Below, in pieces: positions 33,689 through 40,540 of a stretch of DNA of 40,540 nt. The stretch covers positions 1 through 40,540 of the forward strand of contig JAHFTD010000013.1 in NCBI GenBank assembly GCA_023269565.1, given 5' to 3'. The stretch comes from Opitutaceae bacterium. Its GTDB lineage: Bacteria > Verrucomicrobiota > Verrucomicrobiia > Opitutales > Opitutaceae. The notes below the pieces were generated by a model. The model saw nothing but the letters and a program-made list of their open reading frames with translations. It did not search any database and was not told the DNA's origin. The position numbers and the translations under genes were made by a program. The stretch's first letter is position 1; each line of letters begins with the position of its first letter.

Positions 33689-34396
33689 TCACCCGCCGAG
33701 GTAGGCGGCCTTCAGCTCGGGGTTGGCCCGAAGTGTCCGGGATTCGCCGGCCATGACGATGCGACCGGTCTCGAGCACGAAGGCGCGGTGCGAGATCTCG
33801 AGCGCGAGGTTGGCGTTCTGCTCGACGAGCAGGATGGTGACGCCGTGGCGGCGGTTGATCTCGACGATCTTCTCGAAGATGGTGCGGATGAGTTTCGGGG
33901 CGATGCCGAGCGACGGCTCGTCGAGCATGAGCAGCTTCGGGTTGCCCATCAGCGCCCGGCCGATGGCGAGCATCTGCTGCTCGCCACCGGAAAGCGTGCC
34001 GGCGGGCTGCAGCAGGCGCTCCTGCAGGCGCGGAAAGATGCCGAAGACGTAGTCGCGGTTGGTGGCGATCCGGGCCTGGTCCTTCTGCAGGTAGGCGCCC
34101 ATCGCGAGGTTCTCATCCACCGTGAGATTGGAGAAGATCATGCGGCCCTCGGGCACGTGGCAGAGGCCGCGGGCGACGATCCTGTGCGGGGCGAGGTTGG
34201 TGATATCGGCGCCGGCGAAGGTGACGCGGCCGCCTTTCGCCCGCACGAGGCCCGAGAGTGCGCGCAGCGTGGTGGTCTTGCCCGCGCCGTTGGCGCCGAT
34301 AAGCGTGACGATGCTGCCTGCTTCGATGGAAAACGAGATGCCGCCGAGCGCCGAGATAGCGCCGTAGGAAACGGAAAGGTCGGTGACTTCCAACAT
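33689..34396 (-). CDS. livF: Branched-chain amino acid-type ABC transporter ATP-binding protein
   Basis: The 235-residue ATPase has Walker A GANGAGKTT (residues 34-42), signature LSGGEQQML, Walker B LLMLDEPSLG and the switch region ILLVEQNANLAL. The LDEPSLGIAPKL and LEISHRAFVLETGRIVMAG features are LivF-type. It is the last gene of livK2-livK1-livH-livM-livG-livF and lies three bases after livG. Substrate could be branched-chain amino acids, other amino acids, urea or amides, since this family is broad. Confidence 0.92.
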   Translation of the reverse strand: MLEVTDLSVSYGAISALGGISFSIEAGSIVTLIGANGAGKTTTLRALSGLVRAKGGRVTFAGADITNLAPHRIVARGLCHVPEGRMIFSNLTVDENLAMGAYLQKDQARIATNRDYVFGIFPRLQERLLQPAGTLSGGEQQMLAIGRALMGNPKLLMLDEPSLGIAPKLIRTIFEKIVEINRRHGVTILLVEQNANLALEISHRAFVLETGRIVMAGESRTLRANPELKAAYLGG

Positions 34397-34399
34397 GGC

Positions 34400-35188
34400 T
34401 CAGTGATGGACGATGCTTTGGTGGTGGTCCTCGCCGAGATAGGCCTCGATGACCTTCGGGTCGTTCTGGATGGCGACGGGCGCGCCCTCGGCGATCTTCA
34501 CACCGTAATCGAGCACGGCGATGCGCGAGCAGCAGCCCATGACGACCTTCATCGAGTGCTCGACCAGCAGGACGGAGAGACCGAACTGCTGCTGCACGCG
34601 GCCGATGAGCCGGATGAGCTCGACCTTCTCGCCAGCGTTCATGCCGGCGGCGGGCTCGTCGAGCAGGAGTAGTTGCGGACGGGTGGCGAGACAACGGACG
34701 ATCTCGAGCCGGCGCTGTTCGCCGTAGGGCAGACTCTTGGCGGGCGCGTCGCGGAAGCGGAGCAGGTTGAAGAGTTCCAACAGTTCGTCAACGCGCCGGG
34801 CGACGGCCCGTTCCTCATCCTGGAACCGACCGAGCCGCAGCAGCGCATGCACGGGATGCGTGGTGCGGTGGAGGTTCAGGGCGGCACGGACGTTGTCGAA
34901 CACCGAGAGCGAGCCAAACAGACGGATGTTCTGGAAGGTCCGCGCGATGCCAAGCCGGGCGATCTGCCACGACTTCAGGCCGGCCAGCGACCGGCCGGCG
35001 AAAGTGATGCCGCCCTCGCTCGGCGGATAGACACCGGTGACGAGGTTGAACACGGTGGTCTTCCCCGCGCCGTTCGGGCCGATGAGTCCGCACAACTCGC
35101 CTTCGTTGACGGTGAGATCCACGCTGCTGACGGCGGTGAGGCCGCCGAAGCGGAGGATGACGCGGTCGAGCTGGAGCAGCGCAGGCAT
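34400..35188 (-). CDS. livG: Branched-chain amino acid-type ABC transporter ATP-binding protein
   Basis: The 262-residue ATPase has Walker A GPNGAGKTTVFNLVTG, the LivG-type NIRLFGSLSVFDNV insertion after the Q-loop, signature LPYGEQRRLEIVR, Walker B LLLLDEPAAGMN and the switch VLLVEHSMKVVMG. ATG 35188 overlaps the livM stop by one base (TGATG). It pairs with LivF as the second cytoplasmic ATPase. The C-terminal YLGEDHHQSIVHH tail is family-like. Confidence 0.93.
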   Translation of the reverse strand: MPALLQLDRVILRFGGLTAVSSVDLTVNEGELCGLIGPNGAGKTTVFNLVTGVYPPSEGGITFAGRSLAGLKSWQIARLGIARTFQNIRLFGSLSVFDNVRAALNLHRTTHPVHALLRLGRFQDEERAVARRVDELLELFNLLRFRDAPAKSLPYGEQRRLEIVRCLATRPQLLLLDEPAAGMNAGEKVELIRLIGRVQQQFGLSVLLVEHSMKVVMGCCSRIAVLDYGVKIAEGAPVAIQNDPKVIEAYLGEDHHQSIVHH

Positions 35189-36126
35189 CAGTGGTGGGTT
35201 TTCCAGAAGCGGAGGTTGAAGAGGCCCTGCGGTCGCACAATCATGAGCAGAATGAGAAGCAACGAATAGAGGATCATCCGGTATTCGGCGACGGGGCGCA
35301 GCACCTCGGGCAGCAGCGTCAGCAGCACGGCGGCGAGAATGACGCCGATAGTGTTGCCCATGCCGCCAAGGATGACCATGACGACGATCTCAATGGAGCG
35401 GTTGAAGTCGAAGCCGCCGGGCGTGATGGTCTGCTTGAAGTGGCCGTAGAGTCCGCCCGCGATGCCGGCGAAGAACGCCGCGACGACGAACGCCACGGTC
35501 TTGTAGCGCGTGGTATTGAGCCCGATCGCCTCGGCGGCGATCTCGTCGTCCTGTGTGGCGATGAAGCCGCGGCCGTAGGTCGAGTGCACGAGGCAGGCGA
35601 CGGTGAAAACGGTGAACGCGGCGAAGGCCAGCACCCAAAAAATGTTCGTGTAGGCCGGGATGCCGTTCAGACCAAGCGCGCCGCCGAGCGGCTCGAAGTT
35701 CTGGAAGATAACGCGGATGATCTCGCCAAAGCCGAGTGTGACGAGCGCGAGGTAGTCGCCCTTGAGTCGCAGCGATGGCACGCCGACGAGCAGGCCGGCA
35801 ACCGCGGCGCCGAGGCCGCCCGCCATGAGCGCGGCGAGGAAAAGCGAGTTCTGCTGCCACGCACTGCTGTCCCCGCCGAAGAGCCGCGGGCCCAGGAGCA
35901 TTGTGACCGCGGCGGAGAGGTAGGCGCCCACCGACATGAAGCCCGCGTGGCCGAGCGAGAACTGGCCGGTGTAGCCGTTCACCAGGTTGAGGCTAACGGC
36001 GAGGATGACATTGATGCCGATGCCGACGAGGACGTCGAGATGGTAGGGATCGATGCGGTCGGAGAAAGCGAAGATGCCGTAGGCGGCGGCGAGGGCGGCG
36101 AGGAGTCCGAGGTGCGGGCGCGGCAT
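35188..36126 (-). CDS. livM: Branched-chain amino acid-type ABC transporter permease
   Basis: The 312-residue inner-membrane permease shows ILAVSLNLVNGYTGQFSLGHAGFM, GLLVGVPSLRLKGDYLALVTLGFGE and GRGFIATQDDEIAAEAIGLNT, the EAA-like loop that contacts the ATPases. About eight to ten helices are predicted. ATG 36126 was chosen because the longer frame upstream is a shadow of livH. It starts one base after the livH stop and overlaps livG. It forms the translocation pore with LivH. Confidence 0.93.
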   Translation of the reverse strand: MPRPHLGLLAALAAAYGIFAFSDRIDPYHLDVLVGIGINVILAVSLNLVNGYTGQFSLGHAGFMSVGAYLSAAVTMLLGPRLFGGDSSAWQQNSLFLAALMAGGLGAAVAGLLVGVPSLRLKGDYLALVTLGFGEIIRVIFQNFEPLGGALGLNGIPAYTNIFWVLAFAAFTVFTVACLVHSTYGRGFIATQDDEIAAEAIGLNTTRYKTVAFVVAAFFAGIAGGLYGHFKQTITPGGFDFNRSIEIVVMVILGGMGNTIGVILAAVLLTLLPEVLRPVAEYRMILYSLLLILLMIVRPQGLFNLRFWKTHH

Positions 36127-36127
36127 G

Positions 36128-37018
36128 TCAGACCTTTTCGACGGTGAACCGGCCGAGCAGGCCGGCCGGCCGGAAGAGCAGGATGAGGATGAGCACGGCG
36201 AAGGCGATGGCGTCCTTGTAGGTCGACCATTCGCTGCCGTTGACAAAGGTCTCGATGACGCCGAGCAGCAGGCCGCCAAGCGCCGCGCCGGGGATGTTGC
36301 CGATGCCGCCCAGCACGGCCGCGACGAAAGCCTTGAGGCCGGGCAGCGTGCCCATGATCGGATCGATCGACGGATAGTTGAGCGCGTAGAGGACGCCTCC
36401 GGCGGCCGCCAGCGCCGAGCCGAGGCCGAAGGTGAAGGAGATGACGACGTCGATGTTGATGCCGACGAGCGCCGCAGCCTTGGGATTGAGCGAGAGCGCC
36501 CGCATCGCCGTGCCGATCTTCGTCCGCAGCACGATAAAGCGCAGCGCAAGGAGCAGCGCCAGTGTGACGACCACGACGGTGACCTGATTGCTGGAGACGA
36601 CGATGCCGCCGAGGTTGTAGTTGGCGGCCGGGAACAGCTCGGGGTAGGGCCGCGGGGTCGCCCCCCAGAAATATTGCGCCAGGTTCTGCAACAGCAGCGA
36701 CACGCCGATGGCGGTAATGAGGACGTTGAGGGTCGGCGCGCCGCGCAGAGGGCGGTAGGCGAGGCGCTCGATGACGATGCCGAGCACGGCGCTCGCGGCC
36801 ATCGCGCCGGCGAGCGCCAGCAAACCGCCACTCATGCTGTGAGCCGGCACGTGCTGGCCGATGAAGTAGCCGGTGAACGCGCCGACCATGAAGACTTCGC
36901 TGTGGGCGAAGTTGATGAACCGCAGCACGCCGTAGACCATGGTGTAGCCCAGCGCGATGAGCGCGAAGATGGCGCCGAGTGATACGCCGTTGACCAGTTG
37001 CTGGAGAAATTCCGTCAC
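36128..37018 (-). CDS. livH: Branched-chain amino acid-type ABC transporter permease
   Basis: The 296-residue permease has the LivH N-terminus LQQLVNGVSLGAIFALIALGY with TMVYGVLRFINFAHSEVFMVG, and the cytoplasmic loop IGTAMRALSLNPKAAALVGIN. It starts at GTG 37018, with no visible Shine-Dalgarno sequence. About 100 bases separate it from the first binding-protein gene, a region with an imperfect inverted repeat. Together with LivM it forms the membrane channel. Confidence 0.93.
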   Translation of the reverse strand: MTEFLQQLVNGVSLGAIFALIALGYTMVYGVLRFINFAHSEVFMVGAFTGYFIGQHVPAHSMSGGLLALAGAMAASAVLGIVIERLAYRPLRGAPTLNVLITAIGVSLLLQNLAQYFWGATPRPYPELFPAANYNLGGIVVSSNQVTVVVVTLALLLALRFIVLRTKIGTAMRALSLNPKAAALVGINIDVVISFTFGLGSALAAAGGVLYALNYPSIDPIMGTLPGLKAFVAAVLGGIGNIPGAALGGLLLGVIETFVNGSEWSTYKDAIAFAVLILILLFRPAGLLGRFTVEKV

Positions 37019-37061
37019 GATCTGGATGGTGGATTAACCATGGATTACCCGAGGGCGCACG

Positions 37062-37099
37062 GATAAAAGCACCGGGACGCTCCGTAACTCCGTTTTATC
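37062..37099. other. Inverted repeat between binding-protein gene and livH
   Basis: GATAAAA (37062-37068) and TTTTATC (37093-37099) form a perfect 7-base inverted repeat around a 24-base GC-rich spacer in the gap between livK and livH. Such structures can stabilise the upstream binding-protein mRNA and lower expression of downstream permease genes. There is no T-run tail typical of a terminator. Confidence 0.3.
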
Positions 37100-37118
37100 G
37101 CCACCATGGCCCTTGAGC

Positions 37119-38237
37119 TCAGGGTGCGACGGTTGCGATGAATTTATATTTACCGTCCTTGATGGTAAGAATGACGGCGGATTTGGAGGCGTTGCGCTTG
37201 GTGTCGATGGTGATGTTGCCGGTGACGGCGGGGAAATCCTTGGTGGCGGCGAGGGCGTCGCGGATCGCCTTCGGTTCGGTGCTGCCGGCGCGGCGGATGG
37301 CGTCGGCGAGCACAAACGCGGAGTCGTAGCCGAGCGCAGCCCACGCGTCGGGCAATTCGCCCCAGCGGGCAAGGTAGCGATGGTTGAATTCCTGCACAAC
37401 TGGACTCGGGTTGTCCGGCGAGTAGTGCGTGCTGAAATAGGTGCCCTCGACCGCCTGGCCACCAATCTCGATGAGCGGCGGGGCGTCCCAGCCGTCGCCG
37501 CCAAAGATCGGCATGTCCAGCCCGAGCTGGCGCGCTTGCCGGCAGATGAGCGCGGCCTCGGTGTAGTAGCCGGAGGCGAAAATGGCGTCGGCACCGGCGG
37601 CCTTGACGGCGGTGAGCTGCGCGCGGAAATCCTTGTCGCCCTCGGAGTATTTCTGCTCGGCCACGACCGTGCCACCGTCGGCGACGAAGCGCCCCTTGAA
37701 GATACGCGTCATGCCGACGCTGTAGGCGTTGGAGACGGAGGTAAGGATGGCGACGCGGCGAACGTGGAGCGTTTCCTGCACGAACTTGGCGAGCACGTTG
37801 CCTTGGAAGGCATCGACAAAGCAAACGCGGAAGATGTAGTCGCCGACCTCGGTGATCCGGGAGTTGACCGACGAGGGCGCGATCATCGGGATCTTGGCGT
37901 TCTGGATGACGGGCGCGGCTTCGAGCGAACGGATGGACGCGACCTCGCCAAGGAGGGCGACCACCTGGTCGCGCGAGATGAGCTTCTTCACCGCGGTGGC
38001 GGATTCGCCCTGCTTGGATTGGTTGTCCTCGGTGAGCAACACGAGTGGACGGCCGAGGGCACCACCGCGGGCGTTCAGCTCCTCGATGGCGAGCAGCGTG
38101 CCCTTATGCGAGGTCTGGCCGTAAGCGGCCTCCTTGCCAGTAAGCGAGGCATATTCACCGATCTTGATCGGATCGGCGGCGTGGAGCGACGCGGCGAGCA
38201 GACCAAACGTGGAGAGCAAGAGGGAGGGGAGGCGCAT
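37119..38237 (-). CDS. livK: ABC transporter substrate-binding protein, Leu/Ile/Val type, copy 1
   Basis: The 372-residue periplasmic protein has a signal peptide (LLLSTFGLLAASLHA, probable cut before ADPIKIGEYA) and the type I periplasmic fold. Motifs are EDNQSKQGESATAVKKLISRD, APSSVNS and YIFRVCFVDAFQG. The ligand-contacting loop around SSVNS is similar to amino acid binding members. It is closely similar to the protein of the next gene, and both lie in one operon with livHMGF. The N-terminus lacks a lipobox cysteine, so it is soluble. Confidence 0.92.
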   Translation of the reverse strand: MRLPSLLLSTFGLLAASLHAADPIKIGEYASLTGKEAAYGQTSHKGTLLAIEELNARGGALGRPLVLLTEDNQSKQGESATAVKKLISRDQVVALLGEVASIRSLEAAPVIQNAKIPMIAPSSVNSRITEVGDYIFRVCFVDAFQGNVLAKFVQETLHVRRVAILTSVSNAYSVGMTRIFKGRFVADGGTVVAEQKYSEGDKDFRAQLTAVKAAGADAIFASGYYTEAALICRQARQLGLDMPIFGGDGWDAPPLIEIGGQAVEGTYFSTHYSPDNPSPVVQEFNHRYLARWGELPDAWAALGYDSAFVLADAIRRAGSTEPKAIRDALAATKDFPAVTGNITIDTKRNASKSAVILTIKDGKYKFIATVAP

Positions 38238-38300
38238 GAGGTAAAGGAGAGGCGTGGGAGCTAAGCGGCGGCGGGCGGAAAATTCAACGGGAGACTGGCG

Positions 38301-39437
38301 TCACGGCGCGACGGACTCGACGAACTGGAACCGGCCGTCCTTGACGGTGAGAATGACGGCGGGCTTGGCGGCGTTGCGCTGGGCATCGATGGTGATGCGG
38401 CCGGTGACGCCGGCGAAATCCTTCGTCGCGGCGAGGGCCTCGCGCAGCCGGACGGTCTCGGTGGTGCCGGCGCGGCGCAGGGCGGCGACGAACAATAACA
38501 CGGCGTCGTAGCCGTTGGCCGAGATGCCGTCGGGGGTTTCGCCATTCCAGCGGGTGCGGAATTTCTTGATGAAGTTGACGACCTCGGGCGCGGGGGAATC
38601 CTTCGAGTAATGCGCCGAGTAGTAAGTGCCCTCGACCGCGGCGCCGCCGAGGGTGATGAGTTCGGGTGCCTCCCAGCCGTCGCCGCCGAAAATGATGGCG
38701 CTGATCCCGAGGTCGCGGGCCTGCTTGCAGATGAGGGCACCCTCGGTGTAGTAGCCGGAGGCGAAGATGGCGTCGGGTCCGGCGGCTTTGATGGCGGTGA
38801 GCTGCGCGCGAAAGTCCTTGTCGCCCTCGGCGTATCTCTGCTCGGCGACAATCTCGCCGGCGGCGGCGGTGAACTGCTTGCGGAAGACGTTGGAGAGCCC
38901 GACCGCGTAGGGGTTGGAGACGGAGGTGAGGATGGCCACGCGGCGCGCCCCGAGGCGCCCGTGCGCGAATTTCGCCAGCACGGCGCCCTGAAACGGATCG
39001 ATGAAGCAGACGCGAAAAATATAATCGCCCATCTCGGTGACACGCGGATTGGTGGAGGAAATGGCAATCATCGGCACACGGGCGTTCTGGCAGATGGGCG
39101 CGGCCTCGAGCGAGTTGGTGGAGGCGTTGCCCCCGAGCACAGCGACGACCTTGTCGCGGGCGATGAATTTCTTCACAATGGTGGCGGATTCGCCCTGCTT
39201 CGACTGGTTGTCCTCCGAGAACAGCTCGAGCGGCCGGCCGAGGACGCCGCCGGCGGCGTTGACCTCCTCGACGGCGAGGATGACGCCCTTGCGGGCCGCG
39301 GAGCCAAAAGCGCCGTCCTTGCCAGTGAAGGCGCCATAATGACCGAGCTTGATGGAGTCCTGCGCGCGAACGGCGGGGACGAGCCACAGGGCGCCGAACA
39401 GTGCGGCGGAAAGAAAACGGAGAAGGCGGGGAAACAT
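38301..39437 (-). CDS. livK: ABC transporter substrate-binding protein, Leu/Ile/Val type, copy 2
   Basis: The 378-residue protein starts at ATG 39437 with a signal peptide (LLRFLSAALFGALWLVPAVRA, cut before QDSIKLGHYG); the open frame upstream of it is alanine/lysine-rich and not signal-like. Shared blocks with copy 1 include SEDNQSKQGESATIVKKFI, SLEAAPICQNARVPMIA and GDYIFRVCFIDPFQG, showing tandem duplication. It differs near the ligand pocket (AISSTNP against APSSVNS), so the two may bind different amino acids but share the same permease. Sixty-three bases separate the two genes. A divergent promoter region lies upstream. Confidence 0.91.
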   Translation of the reverse strand: MFPRLLRFLSAALFGALWLVPAVRAQDSIKLGHYGAFTGKDGAFGSAARKGVILAVEEVNAAGGVLGRPLELFSEDNQSKQGESATIVKKFIARDKVVAVLGGNASTNSLEAAPICQNARVPMIAISSTNPRVTEMGDYIFRVCFIDPFQGAVLAKFAHGRLGARRVAILTSVSNPYAVGLSNVFRKQFTAAAGEIVAEQRYAEGDKDFRAQLTAIKAAGPDAIFASGYYTEGALICKQARDLGISAIIFGGDGWEAPELITLGGAAVEGTYYSAHYSKDSPAPEVVNFIKKFRTRWNGETPDGISANGYDAVLLFVAALRRAGTTETVRLREALAATKDFAGVTGRITIDAQRNAAKPAVILTVKDGRFQFVESVAP

Positions 39438-39550
39438 CGCCGGGTGAATGAAGAGAAACTCCGCGGCGGTGCAAACCGCAAACGCGGCATGGCCGGCGGC
39501 ATCCGCTTTGGGCTTTGCCTCCGGGGCGGCGCTTGCTTTGCTCACCCCGC

Positions 39551-40540
39551 GTGAACCTGCTTGACCGCTACCTCCTGCGCGAATGGCTGAAGATGCTGGC
39601 CCTGCTGCTCACGGCCACCGTTGGGCTCCTGCTGATGCAGGCGCTCTACGACAATTTCCGCGATCTGATCGAGGTCGGCGCGTCGGTGCCGGACATGGCG
39701 TTCTACTACGCGGTGACGCTGCCGAGCTACTTCTCCATCGTGCTGCCGCTGGCGCTGCTGCTCTCGTTGCTGTTTGTGCTGACCAAACTGCACCGGAACA
39801 ACGAAATCACCGCGATGCGCGCAGCCGGCCTCAATATCTTCAGCACCACCCGCGCGCTCTGGCTGGCCAGCTTCCTCTTTTGTGGCGTGTCGCTGCTGCT
39901 CAACGCTCGCGTTGTGCCGTGGTCGGTCGAGACCTCACGGCGGCTGCTCGAGAGCTTTACCTACCGCGCCGAGGCGAGGAAAACCACCAGCGGTGTGCTC
40001 GGGTTGGTCAACAGCGTGGCGTTCGACAACCAGCAGCAGCGCCGCATTTGGTATATCAACCGCTACAGCCGCTTCGCGGAGCGCGCCTACGGCATCAGCG
40101 TCTCCGAGCTCGACGCCCAGCGCCGCGAGCGCACGCGGCTGCTCGCCCGCGAGGGGCGCTACGACTCCTTGCGCCGCTGCTGGGTGTTCACCGGCGGCCG
40201 CGAGCTCTGGTTCAACCCCGAGACCGGCGAGCTGGTGCGCTCGGCGGTCTTCGCCGAGAAGACCGTGCCGCACTACCGGGAGGACCCTGCGCTCATGCTG
40301 CTGATCGACCGCCACCCGCGCGACCTGTCGTTCTTCGAGCTGCGGCGCATCGTCCGGTTTTTCTCCGCGGAGGACAACCCGAAGTTCGCCCGCTACGCCG
40401 TGCGCTACTACGGGCTGATTGCCGACACGCTCGGGCCGCTCATCATCCTCGCCATCGCCATCCCGTTCTCGGTGACCGGCGTGCGCGTGAGCCCGGCGGT
40501 CGGTGTGTCGAAGTCCATCGGCCTGTTCTTCCTCTACTAC
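39551..40540 (+). CDS. LptF/LptG (YjgP/YjgQ) family permease, 3' end beyond window
   Basis: From GTG 39551 the frame is open to the window end (330 codons) and begins NLLDRYLLREWLKMLALLLT. The N-terminal helix, YYAVTLPSYFSIVLPLALLL and HRNNEITAMRAAGLNIF, match the LptF/LptG family, whose members form the inner-membrane part of the lipopolysaccharide exporter. A periplasmic beta-jellyroll region follows (about residues 125-255), then a second helix bundle begins (YYGLIADTLGPLIILAIAIPF). The N-terminal in-frame ATG alternatives lie far inside, so GTG is preferred. LptF and LptG cannot be told apart with certainty here. Transcribed divergently from livK copy 2 with 113 bases between starts. Confidence 0.87.
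   Translation, partial: MNLLDRYLLREWLKMLALLLTATVGLLLMQALYDNFRDLIEVGASVPDMAFYYAVTLPSYFSIVLPLALLLSLLFVLTKLHRNNEITAMRAAGLNIFSTTRALWLASFLFCGVSLLLNARVVPWSVETSRRLLESFTYRAEARKTTSGVLGLVNSVAFDNQQQRRIWYINRYSRFAERAYGISVSELDAQRRERTRLLAREGRYDSLRRCWVFTGGRELWFNPETGELVRSAVFAEKTVPHYREDPALMLLIDRHPRDLSFFELRRIVRFFSAEDNPKFARYAVRYYGLIADTLGPLIILAIAIPFSVTGVRVSPAVGVSKSIGLFFLYY

Overview
The window is a GC-rich chromosomal segment that carries mostly core metabolism, with no phage, insertion sequence, CRISPR array or plasmid function. The gene set (heterodisulfide-free complex I operon nuoB-N, five-helix sdhCAB, SufU/SufS, HemN, secreted Tricorn protease, Liv ABC transporter, LptF/G permease) and the frequent lack of Shine-Dalgarno sequences point to a Gram-negative heterotroph. 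My best guess is Verrucomicrobiota, Opitutus-like; this is inference and no rRNA is present to confirm it.

Layout. At 1-758 is the 3' part of an M20-family hydantoinase/carbamoylase-type amidohydrolase. At 793-2272 (minus) are two overlapping bPH2-domain membrane proteins, followed by a small two-helix membrane protein at 2427-2699. From 2701 to 12249 the minus strand carries cofactor and respiratory genes: hemN, sufS-sufU, a type II NADH dehydrogenase fused to cyclic-nucleotide-binding and CBS domains, a small TPR-like protein, and sdhCAB. Directly upstream of sdhC lies a truncated copy of the start of that NADH dehydrogenase gene together with its leader, and then tRNA-Ser(GGA). From 12566 to 26303 the plus strand carries complex I, nuoB-C-D-E-(membrane protein)-F-G-H-I-J-K-L-M-N. 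nuoA is absent from its usual place.

From 26394 to 39437 everything is on the minus strand: Tricorn protease with a clear terminator, htpG, an NSS-family sodium symporter with its one-helix partner, and a branched-chain amino acid-type ABC transporter (livF, livG, livM, livH and two tandem binding proteins). At 39551 a divergent LptF/LptG-family permease begins and runs off the end.

How it fits together: complex I, NDH-2 and succinate dehydrogenase all reduce quinone; SufU/SufS supplies sulfur for their Fe-S clusters and HemN supplies heme precursors. About 24 kb is therefore a respiratory electron-input and cofactor region. The points most worth checking are the ndh remnant in front of sdhC, the NDH-2/cNMP/CBS fusion, the unknown membrane protein inside the nuo operon, an 18-codon insertion in nuoL with unusual codons, and an inverted repeat around a possible -10 element of htpG. 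I did not find a clearly novel multi-gene defence or mobile system.
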